Shown one piece after another: positions 44,904-55,183 of a DNA stretch of 64,000 bases. The notes below the pieces were generated by a model. The model was not told where the DNA came from, made no database searches, and worked only from the letters and a program-made list of their open reading frames with translations. Within the stretch, counting starts at the first letter, position 1. Each line of letters starts with the position of its first letter. This stretch comes from Thalassovita aquimarina. Lineage in GTDB: Bacteria; Pseudomonadota; Alphaproteobacteria; Rhodobacterales; Rhodobacteraceae. The position numbers and the translations under genes are program-made. The stretch is from the NCBI RefSeq assembly GCF_018219815.1, contig NZ_JADMKU010000003.1:62001-126000 (forward strand), written 5' to 3'.

Positions 44904-45211
44904 CCCCGTGGGAAAGCGATGGCATGACTTGGTGAAGAGTACTGGATGGTTCCGGGGATCTTTGCAAGTTGTGCGAAACTCACCATTCGATGCCCCGCTT
45001 GCATGACGCTTATCCTTTCGGGGCAAGGATAACTCCAGGACTGTGATAAACCGCGGTTACGCCCGCTTAGTCCAGTATTTATCCCCGATTCCGGAAACGA
45101 AAATGTCAAGCATAACTATCTGAAATCTAAAAATAATTTTTGAAATATTCAGAAAGTGTACCGGGTTTTTCCATAGATTTCTCTACAGGACGCGAAGAGC
45201 GTGAAAATCTC

Positions 45212-45220
45212 TATGGATAA
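45212..45220 (-). promoter_or_regulatory. DnaA box, one mismatch
   Basis: TATGGATAA is the complement of TTATCCATA, one base from TTATCCACA. It faces the box at 45226 across five bases. Confidence 0.55.
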
Positions 45221-45225
45221 CTCGA

Positions 45226-45234
45226 TAATCCACA
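45226..45234 (+). promoter_or_regulatory. DnaA box, one mismatch
   Basis: TAATCCACA differs from TTATCCACA at the second base. It is paired in inverted orientation with the box at 45212-45220 and precedes an AT-rich tract. Confidence 0.55.
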
Positions 45235-45333
45235 GGATTCCGGCGCCCTAAACCAAAAACAATCCTTTTATCTTTCTTTATTTATTTAAGGATGCCTGCC
45301 GGGGGACCTGCGTGTTCACTCCCGGGATCGGAA

Positions 45334-45362
45334 TTGACTCAGAAAGGACCGCGCCTTATATC
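45334..45362 (+). promoter_or_regulatory. rho promoter
   Basis: TTGACT (45334-45339), 17-base spacer, TATATC (45357-45362): a strong sigma-70 type match. It implies a leader of about 80 bases before rho that contains a small GC hairpin (45373-45386), which could serve the autogenous control common for rho. Confidence 0.65.
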
Positions 45363-45448
45363 GCTTCACAAGCCCCCGTCCGGGGGACCGATTTTCCTTC
45401 AGTAAAGAAGATAGCAATCCCGGTGGGATTGTTCGCAGGATTATTCCC

Positions 45449-46726
45449 ATGACAGAGCAGCAACAGCGCCTGAACCTGGCCGATCTCAAGGCCAAGAGCC
45501 CCAAAGACCTTCTCGCCATGGCCGAAGAGCTGGAAATCGAAAACGCCTCGACCATGCGGAAGGGCGAAATGATGTTCCAGATCCTTCGGGAAATGGCTGA
45601 TGAAGGCTGGGAAGTCGGCGGTGACGGCGTTCTGGAAGTGTTGCAGGACGGATTCGGCTTCCTGCGCTCTCCCGAAGCGAACTATCTGCCGGGTCCCGAT
45701 GACATCTACGTGTCGCCCGACATGATCCGCAAATATTCGCTGCGCACTGGTGACACCGTCGAAGGCGTGATCAAGGCGCCCGAGGAAAACGAGCGTTACT
45801 TCGCCCTGACCTCTGTCACCACGATCAATTTCGAAGAACCGGAAAAAGCGCGTCACAAGATCGCTTTCGACAACTTGACGCCGCTTTATCCCGATGAACG
45901 TCTGAAGATGGAAATCGAGGATCCGACGATCAAGGACCGGTCGGCCCGGATCATTGACCTGGTCGCGCCCATCGGCAAGGGCCAGCGGTCGCTGATCGTG
46001 GCGCCGCCGCGGACCGGTAAGACGGTTCTGCTGCAGAACATCGCGCATTCGATCGAAACCAACCACCCGGAAACCTACCTGATCGTTCTGCTGATCGACG
46101 AACGGCCCGAAGAAGTCACCGACATGCAGCGGTCTGTGAAAGGGGAAGTGATTTCCTCGACCTTCGACGAACCTGCGACCCGTCACGTTGCGGTGTCGGA
46201 AATGGTCATCGAAAAGGCCAAGCGCTTGGTCGAACATAAACGAGATGTTGTTATCCTTCTCGATTCGATCACAAGACTTGGTAGGGCTTTCAATACCGTG
46301 GTGCCGTCCTCGGGTAAGGTTCTGACCGGTGGTGTGGATGCCAACGCGCTGCAGCGGCCGAAGCGGTTCTTCGGTGCGGCCCGGAATATCGAAGAAGGCG
46401 GATCGCTGACCATCATCGCCACCGCGCTGATCGATACCGGTTCGCGCATGGACGAAGTGATCTTCGAAGAATTCAAGGGCACCGGCAACAGCGAGATCGT
46501 TCTCGACCGCAAGGTCGCCGACAAGCGCGTGTTCCCGGCGATGGACATCCTTAAATCGGGTACCCGGAAAGAAGACCTGCTGGTCGATCCGAAGGATCTG
46601 CAGAAAACCTTTGTTCTGCGCCGCATCCTGAACCCGATGGGAACCACCGACGCGATCGAATTCCTGATTTCGAAGTTGAAACAGACCAAGACCAACAGCG
46701 AGTTCTTCGATTCGATGAACGGCTGA
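45449..46726 (+). CDS. rho: Transcription termination factor Rho
   Basis: A 425-residue hexameric RNA helicase. The N-terminal RNA-binding domain includes [20 protein letters not shown] and the cold-shock-like segment [20 protein letters not shown]. Walker A is [15 protein letters not shown], followed by [13 protein letters not shown] (Q/R loops) and [16 protein letters not shown]. Length is normal, with no long insertion. It is the first gene right of the proposed origin and leads into mnmE after 21 bases. Confidence 0.98.
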   Translation: MTEQQQRLNLADLKAKSPKDLLAMAEELEIENASTMRKGEMMFQILREMADEGWEVGGDGVLEVLQDGFGFLRSPEANYLPGPDDIYVSPDMIRKYSLRTGDTVEGVIKAPEENERYFALTSVTTINFEEPEKARHKIAFDNLTPLYPDERLKMEIEDPTIKDRSARIIDLVAPIGKGQRSLIVAPPRTGKTVLLQNIAHSIETNHPETYLIVLLIDERPEEVTDMQRSVKGEVISSTFDEPATRHVAVSEMVIEKAKRLVEHKRDVVILLDSITRLGRAFNTVVPSSGKVLTGGVDANALQRPKRFFGAARNIEEGGSLTIIATALIDTGSRMDEVIFEEFKGTGNSEIVLDRKVADKRVFPAMDILKSGTRKEDLLVDPKDLQKTFVLRRILNPMGTTDAIEFLISKLKQTKTNSEFFDSMNG

Positions 46727-46747
46727 AGCCTTTGCGGGACCTGACAG

Positions 46748-48034
46748 ATGGACACGATTTTCGCCCTTGCCACGGCCCACGGTAAGGCCGGGGTCGCGGT
46801 GATCCGCGTGTCCGGCCCGCTGGCGCATGCCGCGGGTGAACGGCTGGCCGGAATGTTGCCGGATCCGCGCAAGGCCGGCCTGCGGCTGCTCAGGGACGGG
46901 CAGGGGGTGCGGCTGGACGAGGCGTTGGTCCTGACCTTCCCGGACAAATCCAGTTTCACCGGCGAAGCGGTGGTCGAGCTTCAATTGCACGGATCGGTGG
47001 CGGTTGTGGCCTCGGTCCTGCGCGAACTGGGCAACATGGATGGGCTGCGGCAGGCGGAACCGGGGGAATTCACCCGCCGAGCGCTTGAAAACGGCCGTCT
47101 GGACCTGGCCCAGGTCGAAGGGCTGGCCGACCTGATTGAGGCGGAAACCGAGGCACAGAGGCGCCAGGCGCTGCGCGTTCTGTCCGGCGATCTGGGCAAC
47201 TGGGCCGAGGAATGGCGACGCGACCTGATCCGCGCGGCCTCGCTTCTGGAAGCGACGATCGACTTCGCGGATGAGGACATCCCGGTCGACGTGTCGCCGG
47301 AAGTGAACGAACTTCTGGATCGTGTGATTGCGTCTCTGTCCAAGGAAATCGCGGGGGTTTCGGCGGCTGAACGGGTCCGTACCGGGTTCGAGGTCGCCAT
47401 CGTCGGCGCGCCGAATGTCGGGAAATCGACCCTGCTCAACGCCCTGGCGGGGCGCGATGCGGCGATCACCTCGGAATATGCCGGCACGACGCGCGATGTG
47501 ATCGAGGTCCGAATGGATCTGGCCGGGCTGCCGGTGACGCTGCTGGATACAGCCGGATTGCGAGAAACCCAGGACAAGGTCGAAGAGATTGGCATCAAGC
47601 GCGCCCGCGAACGGGCCGGGCTGGCCGATCTGCGGGTGTTCCTGGTCGAGGGCGACCAGAAACCGGATTTCGAACCGCTGCCCGACGATATCGTTTTGAA
47701 GGCCAAGGCCGACCTGCTGAGCGATAAATCCGGTGCTGTGTCCGGAGCGAGTGGAGAAGGCGTTGCGAATCTGATAGATCAGATCACCGAACGCCTGTCG
47801 CAGCGCACCGCAAATATCGGCATCGCCACCCGTGAACGTCATCGCGTGTCGATGCAGAACGCGGTTGCCGCGCTCGATGAGGCGAAAAGACTGGTGGCGA
47901 TGGGCGAGGACATGACCGATATCGCGGCCGAAGAAATGCGGACGGCGATCCGCGCTCTGGATGCGCTGGTCGGCCGGATCGATGTTGAAAACCTGCTGGA
48001 CGAAATCTTCGCCAGTTTCTGCCTTGGGAAGTGA
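46748..48034 (+). CDS. mnmE: tRNA modification GTPase MnmE
   Basis: A 428-residue GTPase that, with MnmG, installs the 5-carboxymethylaminomethyl group on wobble uridine. The N-terminal start [20 protein letters not shown] is typical, the G1 loop is [15 protein letters not shown]3 is DTAGLRE, and the C-terminal FCLGK holds the catalytic cysteine and terminal lysine. Its stop is a few bases before mnmG, beside a parS site. Confidence 0.98.
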   Translation: MDTIFALATAHGKAGVAVIRVSGPLAHAAGERLAGMLPDPRKAGLRLLRDGQGVRLDEALVLTFPDKSSFTGEAVVELQLHGSVAVVASVLRELGNMDGLRQAEPGEFTRRALENGRLDLAQVEGLADLIEAETEAQRRQALRVLSGDLGNWAEEWRRDLIRAASLLEATIDFADEDIPVDVSPEVNELLDRVIASLSKEIAGVSAAERVRTGFEVAIVGAPNVGKSTLLNALAGRDAAITSEYAGTTRDVIEVRMDLAGLPVTLLDTAGLRETQDKVEEIGIKRARERAGLADLRVFLVEGDQKPDFEPLPDDIVLKAKADLLSDKSGAVSGASGEGVANLIDQITERLSQRTANIGIATRERHRVSMQNAVAALDEAKRLVAMGEDMTDIAAEEMRTAIRALDALVGRIDVENLLDEIFASFCLGK

Positions 48035-48038
48035 GGAG

Positions 48039-48054
48039 TGTTTCACGTGAAACA
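48039..48054. promoter_or_regulatory. parS site 1
   Basis: TGTTTCACGTGAAACA is the exact 16-base ParB-binding palindrome. It lies at the mnmE/mnmG junction, between the GAGGAG ribosome site and the proposed mnmG start GTG at 48047, which falls inside the palindrome. Confidence 0.95.
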
Positions 48055-49915
48055 ATTCGACTTCGATGTGATCGTGATTGGCGGCGGGCATGCCGGATCG
48101 GACGCGGCCCATGCCGCGGCCCGGATGGGTGCGCGCACTGCGCTGATTACCCTGCGCAAAGACGGCATCGGCGTGATGTCCTGCAACCCGGCGATCGGCG
48201 GTCTGGGCAAGGGCCACCTTGTGCGCGAGGTCGATGCGCTCGATGGTGTAATGGGGCGTGTCGCGGATGTGTCCGGCATCCAGTTCCGGCTGCTCAACCG
48301 CCGCAAGGGCCCGGCGGTGCAGGGGCCGCGCTGTCAATCCGACCGAAAGCTATACCGCCAGGCGATGCTGGCCGAGATCGAGGCGCAGCCGAACCTGAGC
48401 ATCGTCGAAGGCGAAGCCACCGATTTCATCATGCAGGGCGACAGCGTTGCCGGTGTGGTTTTGGCCGATGGGTCGGAATTGAAGGCGAAACAGGTGGTTC
48501 TGACCACCGGGACGTTCCTGCGCGGCGTCATTCATATCGGCGACGAACGGCGCCCCGGCGGGCGGATGGGCGACAAGCCCTCGGTCAAGCTGGCCGAGCG
48601 GATCGATGGGTTCGAATTGCCGTTGGGCCGTCTGAAAACCGGCACCCCGCCGCGTCTGGACGGACGCACGATCAAGTGGGACCTGCTGGAAATGCAGCCG
48701 GGCGATGACGACCCGGTGATGTTTTCCTTCCTGTCCAAGGGCCCGTCGGTGCGGCAGATTTCCTGCGGCATCACCCACACAAATGAACGCACGCACGACA
48801 TCATCCGTGAAAACTTGGAACGCTCGGCGATGTATGGCGGCCATATCGAAGGGGTAGGGCCGCGATACTGCCCGTCGATTGAGGACAAAATCGTAAGGTT
48901 CGCCGACAAGACCTCGCACCAGGTGTTCCTGGAACCCGAAGGGCTGGATGATCACACCGTCTATCCCAACGGGATTTCGACATCGCTGCCCGAAGATGTG
49001 CAGCGCGATTACGTGCATTCGATCTATGGGCTGGAAGATACCGAGATCCTGCAGCCCGGCTATGCCATCGAATACGACTACGTCGATCCCCGCGCTTTGG
49101 ATTCGCGGCTTGCGGTGAAATCGGTACCGGGGCTGTTCCTGGCCGGGCAGATCAACGGCACGACCGGTTATGAGGAAGCCGCCGCGCAGGGGGTGGTTGC
49201 CGGACTGAACGCCGCCGCCTTGGCCCTGGGTCGCGATCCGGTGCTGTTCAGCCGTTCTGACAGCTATATCGGCGTGATGATCGACGACCTGATCACGCGT
49301 GGCGTGTCGGAACCCTATCGCATGTTCACCTCTCGCGCCGAATTCCGGCTTTCCTTGCGCGCCGACAACGCCGATCAGCGGCTGACGCCCAAGGGGATCG
49401 AGGTCGGCTGCGTCTGTGAGACGCGCAAAGCCGCGTTCGAGGACAAGATGGAGAGGCTTCAAGCCGGCGAGGCGCGTCTGAAAACGTCGAGCTTCACCCC
49501 GCGCCACCTGAAGGAACACGGGTTCAACGTCAATCAGGACGGCGCGCGGCGCAGCCTGTACCAGGTGTTGTCCTTCCCGGATGTCGATTTCGACAAGCTG
49601 ATCGATCTGGACCCGCAGCTGTCGGATATCGACATGGAAACCCGCGGCCAGCTGGAAAAGGACGCGCTTTACGCCAATTACATCGAACGGCAGCAACGCG
49701 ATGTCGAAGCGGTGAAGCGCGATGAGCTGCAGGTGATTCCAGCAGATTTCAGCTATGACAGCATTGAAGGCCTGTCGAACGAATTGAAGTTGAAGCTGAA
49801 ACAGGCACGGCCGGAGAACCTTGCGCGGGCATCGCGGGTAGAGGGCATGACCCCGGCGGCGCTGACGCTGCTGCTGGCCAAGCTGCGGCAGGTGAAACGG
49901 GAAAAATCCGCGTGA
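48047..49915 (+). CDS. mnmG: tRNA U34 modification enzyme MnmG (GidA)
   Basis: A 622-residue FAD protein, partner of MnmE. The dinucleotide fold is [20 protein letters not shown]; later landmarks are [40 protein letters not shown] and the C-terminal [12 protein letters not shown] favour GTG 48047 because GAGGAG sits eight bases upstream; GTG 48038 would overlap that site. Either way the first codons are written in the parS palindrome. Its stop overlaps the rsmG start. Confidence 0.97.
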   Translation: MKQFDFDVIVIGGGHAGSDAAHAAARMGARTALITLRKDGIGVMSCNPAIGGLGKGHLVREVDALDGVMGRVADVSGIQFRLLNRRKGPAVQGPRCQSDRKLYRQAMLAEIEAQPNLSIVEGEATDFIMQGDSVAGVVLADGSELKAKQVVLTTGTFLRGVIHIGDERRPGGRMGDKPSVKLAERIDGFELPLGRLKTGTPPRLDGRTIKWDLLEMQPGDDDPVMFSFLSKGPSVRQISCGITHTNERTHDIIRENLERSAMYGGHIEGVGPRYCPSIEDKIVRFADKTSHQVFLEPEGLDDHTVYPNGISTSLPEDVQRDYVHSIYGLEDTEILQPGYAIEYDYVDPRALDSRLAVKSVPGLFLAGQINGTTGYEEAAAQGVVAGLNAAALALGRDPVLFSRSDSYIGVMIDDLITRGVSEPYRMFTSRAEFRLSLRADNADQRLTPKGIEVGCVCETRKAAFEDKMERLQAGEARLKTSSFTPRHLKEHGFNVNQDGARRSLYQVLSFPDVDFDKLIDLDPQLSDIDMETRGQLEKDALYANYIERQQRDVEAVKRDELQVIPADFSYDSIEGLSNELKLKLKQARPENLARASRVEGMTPAALTLLLAKLRQVKREKSA

Positions 49916-50520
49916 GACAGATCGGCATCGATGTTTCACGTGAAACAATGGCGCGGCTGGAACGCTATGCCGCGCTGCTGGAAAAGTGGAATCCCAAGAT
50001 CAACCTCGTCGCCCGGTCCACGCTGGAAACCCTGTGGGACAGGCATTTTGTCGATTCGGCGCAGGTGTTCCGTCATCTTCCCGAGGGCGCGCGAAGCTGG
50101 GCCGACTTAGGCAGTGGCGGCGGATTCCCCGGGCTGGTGATTGCGATCCTGGCGGCGGAAAAGGCGCCGGATATGCTGGTGACGCTGGTTGAAAGCGATA
50201 CCCGCAAGGCGGCCTTCCTGCGCACGGTGATCCGGGAAACCGGAATTTCGGTGCGGGTGATGGATGAACGGATCGAAAACATCCCGCCCTTGCATTCGGA
50301 TGTGATTTCAGCCCGGGCGCTGGCCGACCTTTCGACGCTTCTGGGCTTTGCTGCCCGACATTTGGGGCAGGGCGGCGTGGCCTTGTTTCCAAAAGGCGTC
50401 AATTGGGAAAAAGAAGTTCGGGAAGCGCAGCAAAAGTGGCGATTCACCTGTAAGCCATTTACAAGTGAAACCGATAGCGGAGCCGTCATTTTGCGAATCG
50501 AGGGAATCGAACATGTCTGA
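49912..50520 (+). CDS. rsmG: 16S rRNA (guanine527-N7)-methyltransferase RsmG
   Basis: A 202-residue SAM-dependent methyltransferase acting on G527 of 16S rRNA. The start is a GTG overlapping the mnmG stop (GTGA). Landmarks: [29 protein letters not shown], the SAM loop [17 protein letters not shown] and [10 protein letters not shown]. Codons 7-12 (DVSRET) are encoded by a parS palindrome. It overlaps parA by eight bases. Confidence 0.97.
   Translation: MRQIGIDVSRETMARLERYAALLEKWNPKINLVARSTLETLWDRHFVDSAQVFRHLPEGARSWADLGSGGGFPGLVIAILAAEKAPDMLVTLVESDTRKAAFLRTVIRETGISVRVMDERIENIPPLHSDVISARALADLSTLLGFAARHLGQGGVALFPKGVNWEKEVREAQQKWRFTCKPFTSETDSGAVILRIEGIEHV
49932..49947. promoter_or_regulatory. parS site 2
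   Basis: A second exact TGTTTCACGTGAAACA, wholly inside the rsmG coding sequence, 1.9 kb from the first copy and 0.6 kb before parA. ParB is encoded 1.4 kb downstream. Confidence 0.95.
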
Positions 50521-51325
50521 TCCGACCCGCCTTCCGGGGCCGAAAATCATCGCCGTGGCCAACCAGAAGGGCGGGGTGGGCAAAACCACGACGACGATCA
50601 ACCTCGGCGCGGCGCTGGCGGCGGAAGGCATGAAGGTTCTCGTGGTCGATCTGGATCCGCAGGGTAACGCGTCGACCGGGCTGGGCATCGACCCCGAAAA
50701 CCGCGATTACACCACCTACGACCTGCTGATCGACGACAGCGATCTGGACAAGGTGATTCAGCCGACCCGCACCGAGCGGATGGATATCATCCCGGCCACC
50801 GTCGATCTGAGCTCGGCCGATATCGAGCTGATGTCAAACGAAAAGCGGTCCTTCCTGCTGCATGACGCGCTGCGCCAGCACGCGATGGACGCGCATGAAT
50901 ACGATTTCATCCTGATCGATTGTCCGCCCTCGCTGAACCTGCTGACGGTGAACGCGATGGTCGCGTCGCATTCGGTACTGGTTCCGCTGCAATCGGAATT
51001 CTTTGCACTGGAAGGGCTGTCGCAGCTGATGCTGACGATCCGCGAGGTGCGGCAAAGCGCCAATCCGGGGCTGCGGATCGAAGGTATTGTGTTGACCATG
51101 TATGACGCACGCAACAACTTGTCCCAACAGGTTGAAGCGGATGCGCGAGACAACCTCGGCGATCTGGTGTTCAGCACGGTGATTCCGCGCAACGTCCGGG
51201 TCAGCGAAGCGCCGTCTTACGCGGTGCCGGTTCTGGATTACGACCCGACATCGAAGGGCGCGCAGGCCTATCTGCAACTGGCCAAGGAATTGCTGTCGAA
51301 GAATATCCGCATCGCGGCACAATAA
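50513..51325 (+). CDS. parA: Chromosome partitioning ATPase ParA
   Basis: A 270-residue deviant-Walker ATPase. Walker A is IAVANQKGGVGKTTTTINL, Walker A' is VLVVDLDPQGNASTGLG and Walker B is DFILIDCPPSLNLLTVNAM. It segregates ParB-bound origins. ATG 50513 overlaps rsmG by eight bases; the frame upstream to 50348 is not credible. It is followed 14 bases later by parB. Confidence 0.98.
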   Translation: MSDPTRLPGPKIIAVANQKGGVGKTTTTINLGAALAAEGMKVLVVDLDPQGNASTGLGIDPENRDYTTYDLLIDDSDLDKVIQPTRTERMDIIPATVDLSSADIELMSNEKRSFLLHDALRQHAMDAHEYDFILIDCPPSLNLLTVNAMVASHSVLVPLQSEFFALEGLSQLMLTIREVRQSANPGLRIEGIVLTMYDARNNLSQQVEADARDNLGDLVFSTVIPRNVRVSEAPSYAVPVLDYDPTSKGAQAYLQLAKELLSKNIRIAAQ

Positions 51326-51339
51326 AAAAAGGGGCAAAA

Positions 51340-52254
51340 ATGAGCGAGAAACCCAAAACCCGTGGCCTGGGCCGTGGATTGTCGGCGCTGATGGCCGATG
51401 TGAACCCGACACCGCCAAGCATCGAAACCGGTGAAACCACGCGCCGGCCCGACATGATGGTGCCGATCGAAAAGGTACAGCCGAATCCGGATCAGCCGCG
51501 CCGCACCTTCACCAAGGAACAACTGGACGAACTGGCGTCTTCGATCCGGGAAAAGGGCATCATCCAGCCGCTGATCGTGCGGGAAAAGCCGGGCGCAAAG
51601 GGAATTTACGAAATCGTCGCCGGTGAACGTCGCTGGCGGGCGGCACAGATGGCGATGCAGCACACGGTCCCGGTGATCGTGCGCGATTTCGACGATACCG
51701 AGGTTCTGGAAGTCGCGATCATCGAAAACATCCAGCGCGCCGATCTGAACCCGGTCGAAGAAGCCGCCGGTTACAAGCAGTTGATGGAAAAATTCGGCCA
51801 TACCCAGGAAAAGCTGTCCGAGGTTCTGGGCAAAAGCCGCAGCTACATCGCCAACCTGGTGCGGCTGCTGCAATTGCCCGAGGAGGTGCAGGAATTCCTG
51901 CGCGAAGGCAAGCTGAGCGCCGGGCATGCCCGGGCGCTGATCACCTCGGACGATCCGGTGACCTTGGCGAAAAAGGTGATCCATTCCGGGCTGTCGGTGC
52001 GGGAAACCGAACGGCTGGCCAAGAAGCCTGCCAGCGATATCTTTAACGAGACCGCAAAGCCGGAAAAGAAGGCGCCGAAGTCGCTTGAAAAGGATGCCGA
52101 TACCCGCGCGCTGGAGGATGATCTGTCCGCCGCTTTGGGCATGAAGGTGCTGATCGACCACGATCCCGGCAAGGAAAGCGGGATGTTGATGATTTCCTAC
52201 AGGGATTTCGATCAGCTGGACGAATTGTGTCGCAAGCTGTCGGTCATGAGTTAG
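51340..52254 (+). CDS. parB: Chromosome partitioning protein ParB
   Basis: A 304-residue DNA-binding CTPase. The N-terminus RGLGRGLSALM is the ParA-interaction segment. PNPDQPRRTFTKEQLDELA and IVAGERRWRAAQMA form the CTP-binding ParB/Srx domain. The helix-turn-helix lies around TQEKLSEVLGKSRSYIANLV, and the C-terminus is a dimerisation domain. It binds the two parS sites nearby. AGGGG precedes the ATG. Its 3' end overlaps the opposing DUF454 gene by 11 bases. Confidence 0.98.
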   Translation: MSEKPKTRGLGRGLSALMADVNPTPPSIETGETTRRPDMMVPIEKVQPNPDQPRRTFTKEQLDELASSIREKGIIQPLIVREKPGAKGIYEIVAGERRWRAAQMAMQHTVPVIVRDFDDTEVLEVAIIENIQRADLNPVEEAAGYKQLMEKFGHTQEKLSEVLGKSRSYIANLVRLLQLPEEVQEFLREGKLSAGHARALITSDDPVTLAKKVIHSGLSVRETERLAKKPASDIFNETAKPEKKAPKSLEKDADTRALEDDLSAALGMKVLIDHDPGKESGMLMISYRDFDQLDELCRKLSVMS

Positions 52255-52597
52255 GCCGGGTCCAGATGAACGTCAGGACCGCGCCAAGCGTGATTGCCTG
52301 AATGACAAGGATCATGGGGCGCAGCCCCATGATCAGCGATATCGTGAAAACCGCGACGATGGACAGGGTGGCGATCCGTTTGCCCTTGGCGCTGATCGCG
52401 CCGCGTTCTTGCCAATCGACGATCGAAGGCCCGAATGTCGGGTGTTCGATCAGCCAGCCGTGCAAACGTTCGCTGGAACGGGCGAATGAGAAAGCGGCCA
52501 GCAACATGAAGGGCACCGTCGGGATAAGCGGCAAAAAGACACCGATCAGGCCCAAAGCGACACTGATCAAACCCAAGATAGCCCAGAAAACGCGCAT
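52244..52597 (-). CDS. DUF454 (YbaN-like) membrane protein
   Basis: A 117-residue inner-membrane protein with a hydrophobic N-terminal pair (WAILGLISVALGLIGVFLPL) and PTVPFMLLAAFSFARSSERL, then HGWLIEHPTFGP, the signature of DUF454. Two further segments follow (LSIVAVFTISLIMGL, ILVIQAITLGAVLTFIW). No function is known. It is last in rph-rdgB-hemW-DUF454, its start sharing a base with the hemW stop. Confidence 0.9.
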   Translation of the reverse strand: MRVFWAILGLISVALGLIGVFLPLIPTVPFMLLAAFSFARSSERLHGWLIEHPTFGPSIVDWQERGAISAKGKRIATLSIVAVFTISLIMGLRPMILVIQAITLGAVLTFIWTRPNS

Positions 52598-53757
52598 CAG
52601 CCGTCCACCAACAATTCCCTGATCACCGCATTCAGTACCATGCGCCCCTGATCTGTCACGCGCAGATTTGACGCAGACGGCGTAATCATTCCGATATCCG
52701 TCAGATAGCTCAGTTTTCCCGCGTTCAAGGGCTGTCCGGCGAGAGCCGTATAGCGATCAACATCTATGCCTTCGCTGATCCGCAGCCCCATCATCAGGTA
52801 TTCACCGGCCTGATCCAACCCTGTCAGCGCGCGCCGGGTTTCCGCCCCGGTGCCGCTTTCCACGCCGTGCAGCCATTTTCCGGGGGCCAGTTCGGTTTCA
52901 CTGGCGATGCGTTGGCCGTTCAGGGTGATGCGGCCATGGGCGCCCGGGCCGATACCGACGTAATCGCCATAGCGCCAGTAAATCAGGTTATGGCGCGATT
53001 CCGCGCCGGGTTTGGCGTGGTTCGACACCTCATAGGCGGTGAACCCGGCGGCACCGCAAATGTCCTGCGTCGCCTCGTACATGTCGGCTGCGGTATCGTC
53101 TTCGGGCAAGCCCCGCAGCGATCCGCGGTTGTAGCGGTCGCCGAAGGCGGTGCCCTGTTCGATGGTCAGTTGGTACAGCGATACATGGTCGATCGCCATC
53201 GACAGCGCCTCGGTCAGTTCGGCGCGCCAATCCTGCAGGCTTTGGTCCTGGCGGGCATAGATCAGGTCGAAACTGACGCGGTCGAACTGCGTGCGGGCGA
53301 TGTCGAAGGCCTTGCGCGCTTCCTCGACGGTGTGGATGCGGCCCAGACGGCGCAGATCGCGGTCGTTCAGGGCCTGAATCCCCATCGATACGCGGCTGAC
53401 CCCGGCCTGTGCATAGGCCGCGAACCGGCCCGCTTCGACGGATCCGGGATTAGCTTCAAGAGTGACTTCCAGATCGTTTGCCTGCGGCCAGATCTGGCGG
53501 ACACGTTCCAGGATGGCGTTTACCACCTCGGGGTCCATCAGACTGGGCGTGCCGCCGCCGAAGAAGATGGAATTCAGAACGCGGTGCGGGACTTCTTCGG
53601 CGTAGCGGTCTAGTTCGGCCAGATAGGCCTTGAGCCAGCGGGATTGGTCGATTTTACGCGCCACATGGCTGTTGAAATCGCAATAGGGGCACTTGGCGGC
53701 GCAAAACGGCCAATGCAGGTAGAGGCCGAAGCCCCCCTGTTGCCAATCTTCACTCAA
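52597..53757 (-). CDS. hemW: Radical SAM haem chaperone HemW
   Basis: A 386-residue radical SAM protein. The 4Fe-4S ligands are Cys19, Cys23 and Cys26 in [16 protein letters not shown], followed by [13 protein letters not shown]. HemW-type members bind haem and deliver it to respiratory enzymes, unlike HemN; the absence of the longer HemN N-terminus supports HemW. It starts at TTG 53757 with AAGGG upstream and overlaps rdgB by eight bases. Confidence 0.95.
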   Translation of the reverse strand: MSEDWQQGGFGLYLHWPFCAAKCPYCDFNSHVARKIDQSRWLKAYLAELDRYAEEVPHRVLNSIFFGGGTPSLMDPEVVNAILERVRQIWPQANDLEVTLEANPGSVEAGRFAAYAQAGVSRVSMGIQALNDRDLRRLGRIHTVEEARKAFDIARTQFDRVSFDLIYARQDQSLQDWRAELTEALSMAIDHVSLYQLTIEQGTAFGDRYNRGSLRGLPEDDTAADMYEATQDICGAAGFTAYEVSNHAKPGAESRHNLIYWRYGDYVGIGPGAHGRITLNGQRIASETELAPGKWLHGVESGTGAETRRALTGLDQAGEYLMMGLRISEGIDVDRYTALAGQPLNAGKLSYLTDIGMITPSASNLRVTDQGRMVLNAVIRELLVDG

Positions 53758-54361
53758 AGCAGCCCTTCACAAGCTTGCGGAAGGCGTCCGCGCGGTGGCT
53801 CATGTCCTGTTTCTTTTCCGGGTCCATTTCACCAAATGTAATGTCGAACCCGTCGGGAACAAAGATCGGATCGTAGCCGAAGCCCTGTTCGCCGCGCATC
53901 GGCCATGTGACCTGACCTTCGACCTTGCCCTCGAAAATTTCGTCATGGCCATCGGGCCAGGCAAGGCAGAGGGTGCAGTTGAACGCCGCCTTGCGCGGGA
54001 AGGGAGCGTTCTTTTCCTCCAGCAGATTCCAGGTCTTTTCCATCGCCATCGGGAAATCGCGCCCGTTCGGCGTTTCGGCCCAATCGGCGGTGTAGACGCC
54101 CGGCGCGCCGTCCAGCGCTTCGATCGTGATGCCGCTGTCGTCGGACAGGGCGGGCAGGCCGGTTTGCTTGGCCGCGTAATGCGCCTTGATCCGGGCATTG
54201 CCGGCGAAGGTGTCTTCGGTTTCTTCCGGTTCCTCAAGCCCGTGATCGGCGGCCGAGGTCACGGTGATCCCGAACGGGGCGAGCAAAGCCGCGATTTCGC
54301 GCAGCTTGCCCTTGTTGTGGCTGGCCAGGACCAGCTGATCTCCGTCGAACTTACGCTGCAT
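53750..54361 (-). CDS. rdgB: XTP/dITP diphosphatase
   Basis: A 203-residue house-cleaning pyrophosphatase removing ITP, dITP and XTP. Landmarks: [49 protein letters not shown] and [14 protein letters not shown]. It overlaps rph by 11 bases and hemW by eight, so the operon is translationally coupled. Confidence 0.97.
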   Translation of the reverse strand: MQRKFDGDQLVLASHNKGKLREIAALLAPFGITVTSAADHGLEEPEETEDTFAGNARIKAHYAAKQTGLPALSDDSGITIEALDGAPGVYTADWAETPNGRDFPMAMEKTWNLLEEKNAPFPRKAAFNCTLCLAWPDGHDEIFEGKVEGQVTWPMRGEQGFGYDPIFVPDGFDITFGEMDPEKKQDMSHRADAFRKLVKGCFE

Positions 54362-55070
54362 CGACCGCAGCCCGCTGCGCCGAAACCAGTTCTTCGACGC
54401 CTTTTTCAGCCAGGTCCAGCAGCTGGTTCATCTGGTCGCGCGAATAGGTCGCGCCCTCGGCCGACATCTGCACCTCGATAAGCTGCTTGTTGCCCAGCAT
54501 GATGAAATTGCCGTCAACGCCCGCTTCGCTGTCTTCGGGGTAATCCAGATCCAGTACCGGCTGACCGGCATAAACGCCGCAGCTGACCGCGGCGACCGGC
54601 TGGATCAGGGGATCGGAATAGACGTCGCCGGCCTTCATCAGCTTGTCCACCGCCAGGCGCAACGCCACCCAGCCGCCGGTGATCGCGGCGCAGCGGGTAC
54701 CGCCATCGGCCTGGATCACGTCGCAATCGATGGTGATCTGGCGTTCGCCAAGCGCCACGCGATCCACGCCTGCTCGCAGGGAGCGACCGATAAGCCTCTG
54801 AATTTCAACGGTTCTTCCACCCTGCTTGCCCGCGGTGGCTTCGCGGCGCATGCGCGACGTGGTCGACCGCGGCAGCATGCCGTATTCCGCCGTGACCCAG
54901 CCCAGCCCGGACCCCTTGATGAAGGGCGGAACGCGGTTTTCCAGCGTCGCGGTGCACAGGACATGGGTATCGCCCATACGGATCATGCAGGACCCTTCTG
55001 CATGTTTTGTTACGCCGGTTTCGATTGAAACCGTGCGCATTTCACTTAAATCTCTACCAGATGGCCGCAT
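54351..55070 (-). CDS. rph: Ribonuclease PH
   Basis: A 239-residue phosphorolytic 3' exoribonuclease that trims tRNA ends. [19 protein letters not shown] is the usual start, then [40 protein letters not shown] and [20 protein letters not shown] 55070 follows GGGGAAATGTC; 47 upstream in-frame residues are spurious. It is divergent from hrcA. Confidence 0.98.
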   Translation of the reverse strand: MRPSGRDLSEMRTVSIETGVTKHAEGSCMIRMGDTHVLCTATLENRVPPFIKGSGLGWVTAEYGMLPRSTTSRMRREATAGKQGGRTVEIQRLIGRSLRAGVDRVALGERQITIDCDVIQADGGTRCAAITGGWVALRLAVDKLMKAGDVYSDPLIQPVAAVSCGVYAGQPVLDLDYPEDSEAGVDGNFIMLGNKQLIEVQMSAEGATYSRDQMNQLLDLAEKGVEELVSAQRAAVDAA

Positions 55071-55133
55071 GACATTTCCCCTTGTCCGTTTAGTGCGGGG
55101 ATACAGGGCTGGGCGCGTCAAACGCAACCCCGA

Positions 55134-55162
55134 TTGACCTTTGCGGCACAACCTCTTTAATG
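55134..55162 (+). promoter_or_regulatory. Candidate hrcA-grpE promoter
   Basis: TTGACC (55134-55139), 17-base spacer, TTAATG (55157-55162). If used, transcription starts after the ATG at 55160, which makes the ATG at 55184 the true hrcA start. I see no CIRCE element (TTAGCACTC with its inverted copy) here. Confidence 0.45.
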
Positions 55163-55183
55163 ACCCTGAGCAGGGTTTCGCGA

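Larger units (their letters stand above)
44896..45333. other. Probable chromosomal replication origin (oriC)
   Basis: This gene-free, visibly AT-rich gap separates divergent maf and rho, the place where alphaproteobacterial origins lie. It holds a perfect DnaA box at 44895 and two one-mismatch boxes at 45212 and 45226, with weaker TTATCC cores near 45009, 45028 and 45080. Two strongly AT-rich tracts could unwind: 45114-45153 (7 G/C in 40) and 45249-45289 (7 G/C in 41). GANTC methylation sites occur at 45087 and 45236. Two parS sites and parAB lie 3-7 kb to the right. Confidence 0.78.

Noticed and set aside
45356-48337. 993-codon open frame antisense to rho, mnmE and mnmG
   Set aside because: It mirrors the codon pattern of three unmistakable genes and has no protein-family features; long antisense frames are expected in GC-rich DNA.
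55070-55183. CIRCE operator upstream of hrcA
   Set aside because: No TTAGCACTC half site with its inverted partner is present between rph and hrcA.
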